A stretch of DNA of 64,000 bases from Shewanella sp. UCD-KL12 (GCF_001957125.1 NZ_MPHJ01000003.1:289203-353202), one strand, 5' to 3'. Counted from the stretch's first letter, positions 25,119-35,354 are shown. Notes: generated by a model from the sequence alone, not told the origin. Translations and numbers: made by a program.

Positions 25119-28100
25119 ATGACATTTAGGTTAAAAACGGTATTAGGCATCGCATTAATTGAGGGTGTCTTGTTGATGCTATTGGTTTATACCAGTGTTG
25201 ATTACCTTAAAAGCTCTAACCAGGCCGAAATAGAAAAACGGGCTAATTCAGTGGTGATGTTATTTGCTGCTGCGACCAAAGATGCTGTGATAAGCACTGA
25301 TGTTTCTACGCTTCAAGAGCTTGCGAGTGAGTTGTTGGAAAGCTCTCAAATACTTTATGTAGAAATATATGATCGCACTGATTTGCTTGTCAGTGCTGGA
25401 GATGCCGCAAGTGGGCGCGCTATCAATAAAAATGGAGATGCTCAATTATCTAGATTTGTTGATGATGAAGATGGCGTGCTGGATGTTAAAGCTGACATTG
25501 TCGAGTCTGGCTTTGTTTTTGGCCGAGTAGAGCTAGGGATCAGTATTCATGAGTTTGATCAGTTCCTAGCGAGTGCAATGACCCGTTTCACCTCCATTGC
25601 AGGGTTAGAGATGGTCTTGGTTGCACTTTTTTCTTGGTTATTAGGCAGCTACTTAACTCGAAATCTAAGCCAGCTAAAAAGGGCTTCCAAACGTATTCTA
25701 AAAGGTGAAACTGGCGTGCAGATCCCAGTGACGACAGAGGATGAAATTGGCCAAACAACCCAAGCTTTCAACCGTATGGTAGAGAAGATAGAGCAAAACA
25801 CCAGCGAGCTCGAAAGTGCCAACATTCGCTTGAGTACGATATTAGAGGCTGCTGTCGATGGGTTTATTATCATCGACGATGAGGGCGTGATTGTTCAGGT
25901 CAACAATGCTGTAGGTCATCTATTTGGCTATGAGGCAGAGGAGTTATTAGGCCAAAGCGTATCTATTTTAATGCCAAGTCATGAGCGGCATATGGAGAGC
26001 GAATTCTTATCGCGTTTAGTTAAGTCCAAGCGAGAGGGGCAGGGCAGAGGGAGAGAGTTAGTCGCACAAGATAAAAGTGGTAAATTATTTCCCATCGAAC
26101 TATCGGTATCTAAAATGGTGATTGATGGTGAAACGTTACTGCTTGGTTTAGTACAAGATTTAAGTGATATCAAGCTCAAAGAGGAGCAAGCTAAACGAAC
26201 AGAGTCGATATTGCTCGCAACGCTTGAAGCGAGCCAAGATGCCTTGATCACCATAGATATCACCGGAAGAGTACAGGAGTTCAATGAGGCGGCAATTCAA
26301 CTGTATGGCCACAGCCGTGAACAAGCATTAGGGGAAATTTTAGAAGATCTTATTTTTGCAGATATTGAGCGAAAAGCATTTAAGCAAGGGTTAGAGAAGT
26401 TTCGTAAAACCGGCAAAGGGCCGGCGATTAGAAAGAGTATTGAGCTGATGTCGATTCGTGCCGACGGTAGCCAATTTCCCGTAGAGATGAAGATGATCCC
26501 TGTGCAGCTCGGTGATGAAGTGCTATTAACGGCATTTTTACATGATGTCTCTGAGCGAATGCAATATGAAACTAAGCTTAAAGTCGCGAAAGAGCAAGCT
26601 GAGCTTGGTAGTAAGGCTAAGTCTCGTTTCTTAGCGACAATGAGTCATGAGATCCGCTCCCCCTTAAATGCCGTACTCGGAGGGGTTGAGCTAATACTAG
26701 ATTCAAATCTGAGTAAAGATCAGCGCATCTTTGCCCATACCGCTAAAGAGGCTGGCACGGCACTATTGAGCACGATTAATGATATTTTAGATTTTTCCAA
26801 AATTGAGGCTGGCCAGATGGTGCTTGAGCATATGGCCTTCTCTCCTGCAAAAGTGGTAGCGCAAGTGATGCAGATACTTGCGCCTAAAGCCAATGAGAAA
26901 GGGGTGAATTTAGCGACCTTTATTAACCGAAATGTACCAGATTTAGTCAAGGGTGATGCCCAGCGTTTACGCCAAGTTATTCATAACTTAGTTGATAATG
27001 CTATCAAGTTCTCAAGTGGCGGCTGTGTTTCTGTTGAGATATGGATCCCCGATAGTCAACATTCTGAAGTTGAACTGCATTGTGCTGTGACAGATGAGGG
27101 AATAGGTGTGAGCCTATCAGCTCAGAAGAAATTATTTAAAGAGTTTAGCCAAGTTCATGACCAACATAATACTAACTACAAGGGAACTGGACTTGGGTTA
27201 GCTATCTGCTCTGAACTCATCACTATGATGGGAGGCAAGATTGAGCTAACTAGCCGCCTAGGCCATGGAAGTTGTTTCAGGTTTAATGTTCGATTACAGA
27301 TTGAGATAGCCGAACGAAACAACATCTACCATATACCTGCGCACGCGAGAGTACTCGTGGTTCATCAAGATAAAACCTTTTGTCACCTAGTGAGAAAGCA
27401 GTACAGCCAGTATGGGGTCACTGCGGTCAATGTAAGCAAAGTTAAGGATATTTTTAATATCGATTTGGTTAGAGGGCGGTTTAACTTAATTCTTATCGAT
27501 GACACCAGTTTACCCGACCTCAACCTTAAATTTACCGAGCAGTTAAAGCGTGACTTTTTGTATGAGGACGGCTTGATTGCTGCACTCATGTCGGGACTTC
27601 GTCCTGAAATGTCTGGTTTATTGGCCGATATTGGGCTTGAGCAGGTGATCAATAAACCCTTGAGCCGGGAGATGATGTTAGGTCTACTCAGTGGGGAAGA
27701 TACTAAAGAATCAGTCGATGAGGAGGAGGAGTTACTCGTTCCTGAGTTAACCTCAAAAAATAAGCGTTTACTGCTGGCTGAAGACAGTCCATCAAACCGA
27801 GTAATAGCCGGCGCTATGTTGTCAAAATCTGGGTTTGAGGTTGAATACGCCCATAATGGTCGAGAAGCGGTAAGAATGTCAGCCGAGAATGATTATGGGC
27901 TGATTTTAATGGATATGCGTATGCCTGAGATGGATGGCGTGGAGGCGACAAAACAAATTTTGTTAAGCCAGCCAGAGACAATAATCTTAGCGATGACAGC
28001 GAATGTACAAAAAGAGGATGTGGAGTCTTGTCTTGCCGCAGGAATGAAAGACTTTGTTCCTAAGCCCGTTAACAAGGTTGAGCTAAATAAAGCCATTAAT

Positions 28101-28628
28101 AAATGGCTTCCGGTTGTGCAGCTTGATGAATTTAAAGGTGAACATATACAGGAATCGACGCTAAATCAGGTTGAAAGTTGTATAGATGCGATTGAGGAAT
28201 TAAGCTTGAGTAATGAGCCGACAATAGACGATATCATGAACTTGAAAAAGGATAGCCTAGATAGCGAAGACAATAGTGTGCCATTTGAGGCGTTATTTGA
28301 TGAGTTGGTATTGTCTGAACTGGCTGATGCGTTAGGGAAGGACTCGATGGAGGGGATGTTTACCGTCTACCTGCAAGAGACCCATGAACGACTTAAAATA
28401 CTAGAGACCTTAATGAGTTCGATGAACTTTAATGAGATTGACGATCAAGCGCATACGTTAAAGAGTAGTTCGGGGAGTTTTGGTGCCCAAGCTCTGTATG
28501 AGGTAGCCAAATGTCTTGAAAAAAGTGCGCGAGAGAAAGACAAAGAGGAAGTTGAATCTTATATGGTAGAAGTGCAACAGATAGGCGAGCAAACAATCAA
28601 AGCATTCAAAGAACGGTTTGCAGCGTAA
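25119..28628 (+). CDS. Hybrid sensor histidine kinase with HAMP, two PAS, two receivers and HPt
   Basis: An 1169-residue inner-membrane kinase. Order: membrane helix 7-25, periplasmic domain (30-155), helix 158-178, HAMP (180-232), PAS (236-355), PAS (362-485), HisKA with His510 in TMSHEIRSPLN, HATPase (about 600-725, QRLRQVIHNLVDNAIKFS), a diverged receiver (about 735-855, LILIDD), a typical receiver (885-1000, LLMAEDS-like start and LMDMRMPEMDG), and a C-terminal HPt (1055-1169, AHTLKSSSG). The layout matches kinases such as RscS/SypF or TorS that phosphorelay to a separate regulator. GGAGG precedes the start. Partner candidates are the regulator downstream and the receiver phosphatase. Confidence 0.93.
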   Translation: MTFRLKTVLGIALIEGVLLMLLVYTSVDYLKSSNQAEIEKRANSVVMLFAAATKDAVISTDVSTLQELASELLESSQILYVEIYDRTDLLVSAGDAASGRAINKNGDAQLSRFVDDEDGVLDVKADIVESGFVFGRVELGISIHEFDQFLASAMTRFTSIAGLEMVLVALFSWLLGSYLTRNLSQLKRASKRILKGETGVQIPVTTEDEIGQTTQAFNRMVEKIEQNTSELESANIRLSTILEAAVDGFIIIDDEGVIVQVNNAVGHLFGYEAEELLGQSVSILMPSHERHMESEFLSRLVKSKREGQGRGRELVAQDKSGKLFPIELSVSKMVIDGETLLLGLVQDLSDIKLKEEQAKRTESILLATLEASQDALITIDITGRVQEFNEAAIQLYGHSREQALGEILEDLIFADIERKAFKQGLEKFRKTGKGPAIRKSIELMSIRADGSQFPVEMKMIPVQLGDEVLLTAFLHDVSERMQYETKLKVAKEQAELGSKAKSRFLATMSHEIRSPLNAVLGGVELILDSNLSKDQRIFAHTAKEAGTALLSTINDILDFSKIEAGQMVLEHMAFSPAKVVAQVMQILAPKANEKGVNLATFINRNVPDLVKGDAQRLRQVIHNLVDNAIKFSSGGCVSVEIWIPDSQHSEVELHCAVTDEGIGVSLSAQKKLFKEFSQVHDQHNTNYKGTGLGLAICSELITMMGGKIELTSRLGHGSCFRFNVRLQIEIAERNNIYHIPAHARVLVVHQDKTFCHLVRKQYSQYGVTAVNVSKVKDIFNIDLVRGRFNLILIDDTSLPDLNLKFTEQLKRDFLYEDGLIAALMSGLRPEMSGLLADIGLEQVINKPLSREMMLGLLSGEDTKESVDEEEELLVPELTSKNKRLLLAEDSPSNRVIAGAMLSKSGFEVEYAHNGREAVRMSAENDYGLILMDMRMPEMDGVEATKQILLSQPETIILAMTANVQKEDVESCLAAGMKDFVPKPVNKVELNKAINKWLPVVQLDEFKGEHIQESTLNQVESCIDAIEELSLSNEPTIDDIMNLKKDSLDSEDNSVPFEALFDELVLSELADALGKDSMEGMFTVYLQETHERLKILETLMSSMNFNEIDDQAHTLKSSSGSFGAQALYEVAKCLEKSAREKDKEEVESYMVEVQQIGEQTIKAFKERFAA

Positions 28629-28744
28629 GCCATTACTTCACCGATCAATTTGAGGATCGCGCTCTCACTAGAGGCTGTTTTTTGTAAGCTTGCTTACCTT
28701 AGCAGAAAGGCCGCTTGTAAGAGATAAATAAGGGTAAAGAATAT

Positions 28745-30307
28745 ATGGAAATTAGTCACTCATTTACCGTTTTACTTGTCGAAGATAGCATGTCCCTGGG
28801 GGCGTTATATACTGAGTACCTTCGCAATGAGGGGGCGAAAGTTACCCATGTCAATCATGGTGAAGATGCGCTGTCTGAGTTAACCAGTTGGCAACCGGAT
28901 CTGCTTGTTCTAGATATCAAATTACCCGACATGTCTGGCATGGATATACTTCAAAAAGTCCAGTCCCACTACCCCGCTATGACCGTCATAATGATCACCG
29001 CACATGGCACCATTGACCTTGCTGTTGAGTCAATGAAGCTAGGGGCTTTTGATTTTATAATTAAACCCTTTGATGCGAAACGTCTGTCAATAACTGTTCG
29101 TAATGCATTGAAGCAGCACCAACTCGTTAACCTTGTTAGCAAGTATGAAAAGAGTTTGCCTAAAGCTAACTATATGGGGTTTATTGGCGAATCTTTATCT
29201 ATGCAGGCCGTTTATAAAACCATTGATTGTGTTGCTAACAGTAAAGCCTCGGCTTTTATTGTTGGCGAGAGTGGAACGGGCAAAGAGGTGTGTGCTCAGG
29301 CCATTCATCATGCAGGGAGTCGTAAAGATAAGCCGTTTATTGCTCTGAACTGTGCTTCAATCCCCAAGGATTTGATTGAAAGTGAAATTTTTGGTCATAC
29401 CAAAGGTGCCTTTACCGGGGCTGTTGCTAATCGAGATGGCGCTGCGACCCGAGCTCATGGTGGCACGCTATTTTTAGATGAAATTTGCGAGATGGACCTA
29501 GAGCTACAGAGCAAATTTCTTCGCTTTATTCAAACCGGTATATTCCAGAAGGTGGGGGGGACAAAGGAGGAGAAGGTGGATGTACGTTTTGTGAGTGCGA
29601 CCAACCGGATCCCTTGGGAAGAGGTAAAAGCGGGGAGGTTTAGAGAAGATCTTTTCTATCGCCTACATGTTATCCCCATAGAGCTACCTCCATTGAGATC
29701 GAGAGGTAAAGATGTACTGCTATTGGCCAATAAATTACTTAAAGAGTACAACGCCGAGGAGGGGAAAAAGTTTAAAGGCTTTAGTGCTGATGCAAAGAAA
29801 ATATTACAAAGCTACCAATGGCCTGGTAATGTCAGGCAACTACAAAATGTTATCAGGCAAATTGTGGTATTAAACACCTCAGATATGGTTGAGAGTGATA
29901 TGTTGCCGGCTCAGGTATTAAGCGGAAATGGTGGTGTTAATAGCAGTGAGAATAAAGTGCCGGCGCCCCTTTCCTCTATAGGCGACTCTATAAAAAATCG
30001 TGCTCACACTCATCAGAGCGTTGAGAGTGCAAACTTTACAACCTCTCCCTCAGTGCTGGATGCTACAGGTAATGGCATCATTAATGGCGCCATTGAAACG
30101 GAGGCAGCGCCAAGTGAAGTTTTACATGTTCAGCCTGATGCTATTATTCCACTCTGGTTGTCAGAGAAACAAACCATAGAAGCGGCGATAGCGCTGTGTG
30201 ATGGAAATGTGCCTAAAGCTGCAGCTATGCTAGATATTAGCGCATCGACTATCTATAGAAAGCGCCAAGGCTGGGAAGAGATGGAGAAAGAGGGAGTAAG
30301 TTCTTAA
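28745..30307 (+). CDS. Sigma54-dependent response regulator (SypG/LuxO/NtrC type)
   Basis: A 520-residue enhancer-binding activator: receiver 7-120 with Asp57 in LLVLDIKLPD, AAA+ domain (about 145-375) with Walker A GESGTGKE at 174-181, the sigma54-contact loop GAFTGA at 221-226, Walker B GGTLFLDEI, and REDLFYRLHV. A low-complexity linker (about 395-465) leads to a Fis-type helix-turn-helix (NVPKAAAMLDISASTIYRKRQ). It is encoded just after its likely kinase. The sigma54 promoters at the heads of the polysaccharide units and of its own operon are its probable targets, including itself. Confidence 0.95.
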   Translation: MEISHSFTVLLVEDSMSLGALYTEYLRNEGAKVTHVNHGEDALSELTSWQPDLLVLDIKLPDMSGMDILQKVQSHYPAMTVIMITAHGTIDLAVESMKLGAFDFIIKPFDAKRLSITVRNALKQHQLVNLVSKYEKSLPKANYMGFIGESLSMQAVYKTIDCVANSKASAFIVGESGTGKEVCAQAIHHAGSRKDKPFIALNCASIPKDLIESEIFGHTKGAFTGAVANRDGAATRAHGGTLFLDEICEMDLELQSKFLRFIQTGIFQKVGGTKEEKVDVRFVSATNRIPWEEVKAGRFREDLFYRLHVIPIELPPLRSRGKDVLLLANKLLKEYNAEEGKKFKGFSADAKKILQSYQWPGNVRQLQNVIRQIVVLNTSDMVESDMLPAQVLSGNGGVNSSENKVPAPLSSIGDSIKNRAHTHQSVESANFTTSPSVLDATGNGIINGAIETEAAPSEVLHVQPDAIIPLWLSEKQTIEAAIALCDGNVPKAAAMLDISASTIYRKRQGWEEMEKEGVSS

Positions 30308-30333
30308 CGTGGTATTTTATTCCCCTAACTTTA

Positions 30334-30359
30334 AGGCTCTAAACGCTTGTTTAGAGCCT
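30334..30359. terminator. hairpin between convergent regulator and wzi genes
   Basis: Perfect 11-bp arms, AGGCTCTAAAC and GTTTAGAGCCT, around the loop GCTT. It lies in the 75-bp convergent gap and can serve both strands, although neither side has a long T run. Confidence 0.7.
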
Positions 30360-30382
30360 AAAATATGAGTCTTCAACCGAGA

Positions 30383-31846
30383 TTAAAAACGTCTCTCCCA
30401 TGCGGCATACACACTGGTATCCCAATCATCGCCACCACTTGTCATATATTCACTATATCCTAAGGTGCCACCCACTTTGAGTGTCCCTTCATAGAAAGGT
30501 CTGTGATAGCTGGTATCAAACTGAACCATACGCTCATATTCACCAGGTGAGACAGGATTTCCTCCAGGCTCAGATGTGTCTGTGCCATCGAAGTTTAGCT
30601 TTAGTAATCTCAACTTATTGGTGATGCTCTGACCGCCACCAAGTTGAGTTATTCCGCCAACAACTAAACTGCGTGTGTCGTTGTCATAGGTGCTACCTAA
30701 GCTTTTTCCGTAGTAGCGGTAACCATCTTTGTAAAATCCATGCTCATACATGCAGTTATACACGTTATCATCGACACCACAAGATGCTGCTGTGTCTGCA
30801 TATTCAATAAAGACGCGCGTATTGATATTACTTAATACAAAATCGACTCCGCCCATGTTTGATGCATTGATCAGTTGGTTCTTACCATTGTGGTAATCTT
30901 CATGGATACGTTCATAGTAGATCCCATAAGGGATACCAAAGGCTGTATCTGACCAACGGAAGTCATAGCCAGCTAGCATGTTCTCTTGACCGTTTTCTAG
31001 CTCGCCTTCAGTGCCGCCACCGTTAAAGAGTCCATCCCACCAGTCACTTAAACTATTGCCATATCCTTCGCCGCCCCATTGCATAGTCCATGAAAAGCCG
31101 ACTTCAAGCTGAGAGATAGGTCTTAGTGTACCGCGAGCCCCCCAGTGTTTAGCTTCAGGCACGTAACGGTCGCTCTCCATCTGGCTAAAACTGGTGGTAA
31201 AAGTCCAAGGTCCAGCCCAGCTAAGCCAAGGTGTTTCAAAGGCTTCACTATTGTTACGGCTCAAGGTGATGCCCGGCATAGGTCTGGCGTTGGTGGTTTG
31301 TATTAGGCCTGTATCCCAGCCTGGTCCCCAGTACTTTTGTTGAGCACCGGCACTAACAATCCAGTTCCCTAACAATACGGCTGCAAAGCTATTATCTAAA
31401 CGAGCACTGTTACCGTCGATGGGATCATAGTGGTAACTCGCAGAGACGCGACCGCTAAACCACTCTTTGGTGACTTCAGCATTGACCGTGGTTTCAGCTT
31501 TATCTCGGTAATCATGGCCAAACCCCAGAAATCGGGCTGTATCACTGGCTGCAGCGACTTTTATTTCACTGCTAAAGCTTTGATGATCTTTTTTATAAGC
31601 AGTCATCACTCGCTCATAGGCGCTGGCTTGCATGGCCGATAGGTTTTTAATCTCAGCCTTATCCATATCCTGCTTTAAACCTGCCCACATTAGTGGGTAA
31701 GTTGTTACTGGCTGTAGAATAATACCTGTGTCCGCGAGTAGTTGAATATCGGCTCTTAAAGCAAGGTCGTTAGGCTCAACCCACCAAGCGGCCTGTGCTG
31801 ATGCACATGAAAGAAGTAATAATCCAGATAATATTTTGAGTTTCAT
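30383..31846 (-). CDS. wzi: Capsule assembly Wzi family outer-membrane protein
   Basis: A 487-residue exported beta-barrel protein: signal peptide MKLKILSGLLLLSCASAQA, then the family's N-terminal AWWVEPNDLALRADIQLLADTGII and many alternating aromatic/polar strands ending in a C-terminal Phe. Wzi of E. coli K30 is an outer-membrane lectin that holds capsule at the cell surface. Placement beside the regulator of the polysaccharide locus suggests it anchors the same polymer. AAGGGATCACC precedes the ATG. No sigma54 site was found in its 284-bp upstream gap. Confidence 0.85.
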   Translation of the reverse strand: MKLKILSGLLLLSCASAQAAWWVEPNDLALRADIQLLADTGIILQPVTTYPLMWAGLKQDMDKAEIKNLSAMQASAYERVMTAYKKDHQSFSSEIKVAAASDTARFLGFGHDYRDKAETTVNAEVTKEWFSGRVSASYHYDPIDGNSARLDNSFAAVLLGNWIVSAGAQQKYWGPGWDTGLIQTTNARPMPGITLSRNNSEAFETPWLSWAGPWTFTTSFSQMESDRYVPEAKHWGARGTLRPISQLEVGFSWTMQWGGEGYGNSLSDWWDGLFNGGGTEGELENGQENMLAGYDFRWSDTAFGIPYGIYYERIHEDYHNGKNQLINASNMGGVDFVLSNINTRVFIEYADTAASCGVDDNVYNCMYEHGFYKDGYRYYGKSLGSTYDNDTRSLVVGGITQLGGGQSITNKLRLLKLNFDGTDTSEPGGNPVSPGEYERMVQFDTSYHRPFYEGTLKVGGTLGYSEYMTSGGDDWDTSVYAAWERRF

Positions 31847-32056
31847 GGTGATCCCTTATGTCATTGACGGAGATTCTAAGGGATTTGAGCTGTTCATAAC
31901 AGTATTGAGCACGATTTTGGTGGTAAATTTAATCTTATGTATCCCGTCACCTTACATCTATTTGATTTATGTAGTCAGTGTTTTGAACTTGCTTGATTTT
32001 TAACTTGTTGACTAGGCTAGTGACTAGTCGAGAGGGCGAGCGGTTGACTAGTTAGT

Positions 32057-32103
32057 GGTGTTGATAAGTATGCCACTCAATATTTGGCATACTTATCAAT
32101 ACC
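32057..32103. terminator. strong hairpin after the halogenase operon
   Basis: Arms of 19 bp with one mismatch (perfect over TTGATAAGTATGCCA, 32061-32075, and its complement 32085-32099) and a 9-nt loop, 28 bp after the stop of the first halogenase homologue (minus strand). No T run follows, so it may act as an mRNA 3' end stabiliser. The rest of 31847-32130 shows only short direct repeats of GTTGACTAG. Confidence 0.55.
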
Positions 32104-32130
32104 GCTGCTAATGAGCGCGACTTTCGCCAT

Positions 32131-33642
32131 TTAGCCTGTGATGGGTGCTGATTTACAGTATTGGTCGATAAACGTTTGATGTGAGGGCATTTGGGATACC
32201 TGCTTATCAACCACCTGTTTAAGTCCGATTAAAAAGCGATATAGCTCAGTATCGTTCATGTTATCAACAATCTGGTGATAATGCTCAGGTATAATGCCTT
32301 GGCCGAGCATCACTTGAGTCCATGAATCGATTCTGAATAACTCTGTCTCTGTTATGCACACATTAGCGGTCTCTTTAAACAGCTCGATTCGATGGGCTAA
32401 AGTGTCTGGGATAGGCATATTGTGACAGTATCGCCAAAAGGCTGTATCGTCCCTTTCAGTAGCTTTATAGTGCAATATGATAAAGTCACGAATACGCTCC
32501 ATCTCCTCCTTTGTCTGCTTGTTATACTCATTGATATTGGCCTGACTTATCTCATTTTGTGGGAAGAGTTTCATTAGCCGTAAAACCGAAGCCATTATGA
32601 GATGCAGTGCTGTGGACTCCACTGGTTCCACAAAGCCGCTTGAGAGTCCAATAGCGACACAGTTTTTATTCCAACCTTTTAAGCGTCTGCCTGTTTTGTA
32701 TTTAAATACCTTAGGCTCAGTGATTGGGGCTGATTCTAGATTACTCATAAGGCTCGCAATTGCGTCTTCATCGGTGGTGAATCGACTACAGTAGACTAAT
32801 CCATTACCTACCCTGTGCTGAAGCGGGATGCGCCATTGCCAGCCGCATTCACGGGCCATTGACTGTGTATAAGGTCTAGGCTCTCCAGATTTTTCTGTTT
32901 GAACCGCAACCGCAGTATCGCAGGGAAGCAGGTGACCATAATTTTCAAAACCAGTGTTGAGCGCTCCCTCAATAAGTCTTGCTTTGAAACCGGTGCAATC
33001 GATAAACAGATCGCCTTCGATAAGTTCACCGCTTTGCAGCTTTAGCCCATCAATAAAACCCGTCTTTCCATTGATAAGCACATCATCAATAATCCCTTCG
33101 ATATGTTTAACGCCATGGCGTTGTGAGAACTCAGAGAGATACTTTGCATAGAGTCCAGCATCGAGATGATAGGCATAATTAAGTGGTGAGTCTTTTGAAC
33201 CAAAGAATTTTCCCTGTTTTGCAGCTTGCAACTCTACGCAATAATCACCAAATTCCCCCTCTATGCCTCGCTGCTTTCCTCCGACCCAGAAATGCTGAAA
33301 CTCCCCCGCCCAACACTCCTTACCTGTGGTGCCAAAGGAGTGAATATAATTATCATTTAAATTGCCCCAATCGGTAAACTCAATCCCCAGTTTGAAAGTG
33401 CCCTGAACCGTGCGTAAAAACTCCTGCTCATCGATACCTAAGAGTTGGTTGAAGACTCTAATTGGGGGAATAGTCGCTTCGCCGACGCCAATTCGACCTA
33501 TCTCTTCGGATTCGATTAAACTGATATCTAAGTTTTTTCCGAGTAGTTTTGATAGGGCTGCCGCTGTCATCCAGCCCGCAGAGCCGCCGCCAGCGATAAT
33601 GACTTTTTTAATTTTGTTATTCTTATTGCTGATGTTGTTCAT
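32131..33642 (-). CDS. Flavin-dependent tryptophan-halogenase-like protein (1)
   Basis: A 503-residue FAD-dependent monooxygenase-fold protein. The FAD motif GGGSAGW is at 18-24, the halogenase lysine is present (Lys84 in GTFKLGI) and the GWxWxIP signature is intact (GWQWRIP, near residue 269). Tryptophan halogenases use FADH2, O2 and halide to make HOCl/HOBr held by that lysine. A GFVEPVESTALHL block closes the substrate pocket. Homologues next to TonB receptors in sugar-uptake loci are common in Alteromonadales and have no known substrate. A free FADH2 supplier (flavin reductase) is not encoded nearby. AAGGA precedes the ATG. Confidence 0.85.
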   Translation of the reverse strand: MNNISNKNNKIKKVIIAGGGSAGWMTAAALSKLLGKNLDISLIESEEIGRIGVGEATIPPIRVFNQLLGIDEQEFLRTVQGTFKLGIEFTDWGNLNDNYIHSFGTTGKECWAGEFQHFWVGGKQRGIEGEFGDYCVELQAAKQGKFFGSKDSPLNYAYHLDAGLYAKYLSEFSQRHGVKHIEGIIDDVLINGKTGFIDGLKLQSGELIEGDLFIDCTGFKARLIEGALNTGFENYGHLLPCDTAVAVQTEKSGEPRPYTQSMARECGWQWRIPLQHRVGNGLVYCSRFTTDEDAIASLMSNLESAPITEPKVFKYKTGRRLKGWNKNCVAIGLSSGFVEPVESTALHLIMASVLRLMKLFPQNEISQANINEYNKQTKEEMERIRDFIILHYKATERDDTAFWRYCHNMPIPDTLAHRIELFKETANVCITETELFRIDSWTQVMLGQGIIPEHYHQIVDNMNDTELYRFLIGLKQVVDKQVSQMPSHQTFIDQYCKSAPITG

Positions 33643-33698
33643 AATTCTTCCTTCACTTCTTTTTGAGGTCGAAATCGTTATTTGTGTTTTGTCTATTT

Positions 33699-35261
33699 TT
33701 ATTGATTGTTAGCCGCTTGCGCATAAGCTGCTTTCATAAAATTGATAAGCGTTCTATTTGATGGCAATGCTTGGATATAGTGCGATTTTTTTTGTTGTAT
33801 CTCATCAAAAAACTGTTTTGCCATGTCTAAGTTATCGGATTGCTTTAATTGAAAGGTTTGAGTGTTAAAGCCCATTCCATAAAGAATATATTGGTAACTG
33901 GCAGAGGGGAATATCTCTTCGTTTTGTATAAGATCATGACGACTAGGTGACTGATGTCGCCATAGGGTGAGTTGCTCATTAAGGCGTTCAGGTATTGACT
34001 TATCTGAGCGGTTATCATGCCAGTAATCAGAATCTGTGCGCTGACTTAGTAGGTAGTGCAGCTTCAGAAAGTCAATCACACGGGACCAACGATATAGAAA
34101 ACGGTCGTTGTAACGCTTTGCGGTTATCTTCATCTGCTGGCGTGTTTTTGGTAGCTCTTCACTGATCAATTCTGCTGATAGTTCAATAAGGGCTAATGCT
34201 GAGGCTTCGAGTGGCTCGATAAATCCTGATGCCATCCCAACAGCGACACAGTTCTTATGCCAAAACTCTTTCCTATGACCTGGAGTAAATGAAATTTTTC
34301 GAGGACTAAGCTGCTCAGCTTGCGACTGACCAATAGATTTTGCGACATATTGGCATAGTTCATCTTGTACTTGTTGATCGTCACTATGCTGGCTTGAATA
34401 GGTATAGCCTACACCACGTCTGGTCGGCAAACCTATATCCCAGATCCACCCATTGGTTTTTGCCGTCGAAAGTGTCGTTGAGCTTATTGCTGTTTCATCG
34501 TCAAGGTAGGGGACTTGTAGTGCCATTGCCGTGTTATTAAACAGGATATGATCTTGCTTAATAAAGGGGACGTTAAAATGTTTACCAAGCAAAAGGGATT
34601 TAAGGCCTGTACAGTCAATGAAGAGATCGCCTCCGATATTGCCTGATTGTTTGGTACAGATCTCAGCGATGTCCCCATTTTCAGCTGAGATGATATCTGT
34701 CATATGGTCGATAATATGGCGAACCCCTAGCTTAGCGGTGCAATGCCTTGTTAATAGCGCTGCAAATTTGGTCGCGTCTAGGTGGTAACCATAGTTAGTG
34801 ACTGCCGCATATTGCGGGGTTGCCGTTTGTTTGGGGGCCCTTGAGGCATCACAAATTGCTGTTTGGATACAGCTTGTTTCAGCAAAACTTGAAGCAGGCG
34901 CATAGGTTTTCCAAGCTTGATATAGGTTCGCCTGCCCATAGCCTTGAGGGGTCATAAATGGGTGATAATAACGCTCGCCTTGCCCGGCTTTCCAATCGAT
35001 AAATTGCGAGCCTTGTTTAAAGGAGGCATCACAACAACTCACAAACTCTATTTCGCTAATACCTATCTTTTCTAGTGTAGAGCGCATGGAGGGCCAGGTG
35101 CCTTCACCAACGCCGATAGCACTGACTTGTGGTGATTCAATAAGCGTCACATTAATGGTATCGGGAAGGTGTGAAAGGTGCTCTGCAGCAATGAGTGCAG
35201 CGGTTAACCAGCCAGCGGTACCTCCGCCAACAATGGTGATACTTTTTATGGCATGCATCAT
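33699..35261 (-). CDS. Flavin-dependent tryptophan-halogenase-like protein (2)
   Basis: A 520-residue paralogue of the preceding gene product. The FAD motif GGGTAGW (12-18) and Lys82 (SFKQGSQF) are present. The tryptophan motif reads GWIWDIGL, so the Pro of WxWxIP is replaced by Gly, which may change the gate between flavin and substrate sites. GFIEPLEASALALIE is conserved. It begins 168 bp after the TonB receptor gene across a hairpin, and ends 56 bp before homologue 1, so the two are likely co-transcribed. Upstream are palindromic GTTTCTAGAAAC (35285-35296) and LacI-like AACG-centred sequences. Confidence 0.83.
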   Translation of the reverse strand: MMHAIKSITIVGGGTAGWLTAALIAAEHLSHLPDTINVTLIESPQVSAIGVGEGTWPSMRSTLEKIGISEIEFVSCCDASFKQGSQFIDWKAGQGERYYHPFMTPQGYGQANLYQAWKTYAPASSFAETSCIQTAICDASRAPKQTATPQYAAVTNYGYHLDATKFAALLTRHCTAKLGVRHIIDHMTDIISAENGDIAEICTKQSGNIGGDLFIDCTGLKSLLLGKHFNVPFIKQDHILFNNTAMALQVPYLDDETAISSTTLSTAKTNGWIWDIGLPTRRGVGYTYSSQHSDDQQVQDELCQYVAKSIGQSQAEQLSPRKISFTPGHRKEFWHKNCVAVGMASGFIEPLEASALALIELSAELISEELPKTRQQMKITAKRYNDRFLYRWSRVIDFLKLHYLLSQRTDSDYWHDNRSDKSIPERLNEQLTLWRHQSPSRHDLIQNEEIFPSASYQYILYGMGFNTQTFQLKQSDNLDMAKQFFDEIQQKKSHYIQALPSNRTLINFMKAAYAQAANNQ

Positions 35262-35354
35262 AATTCCAGCCTACTTAGATGAATGTTTCTAGAAACGTTT
35301 TAATCTCCAAAACGCTTTTAAAAATAATCATTAACTGAGGTTGAAGTAAGATTA

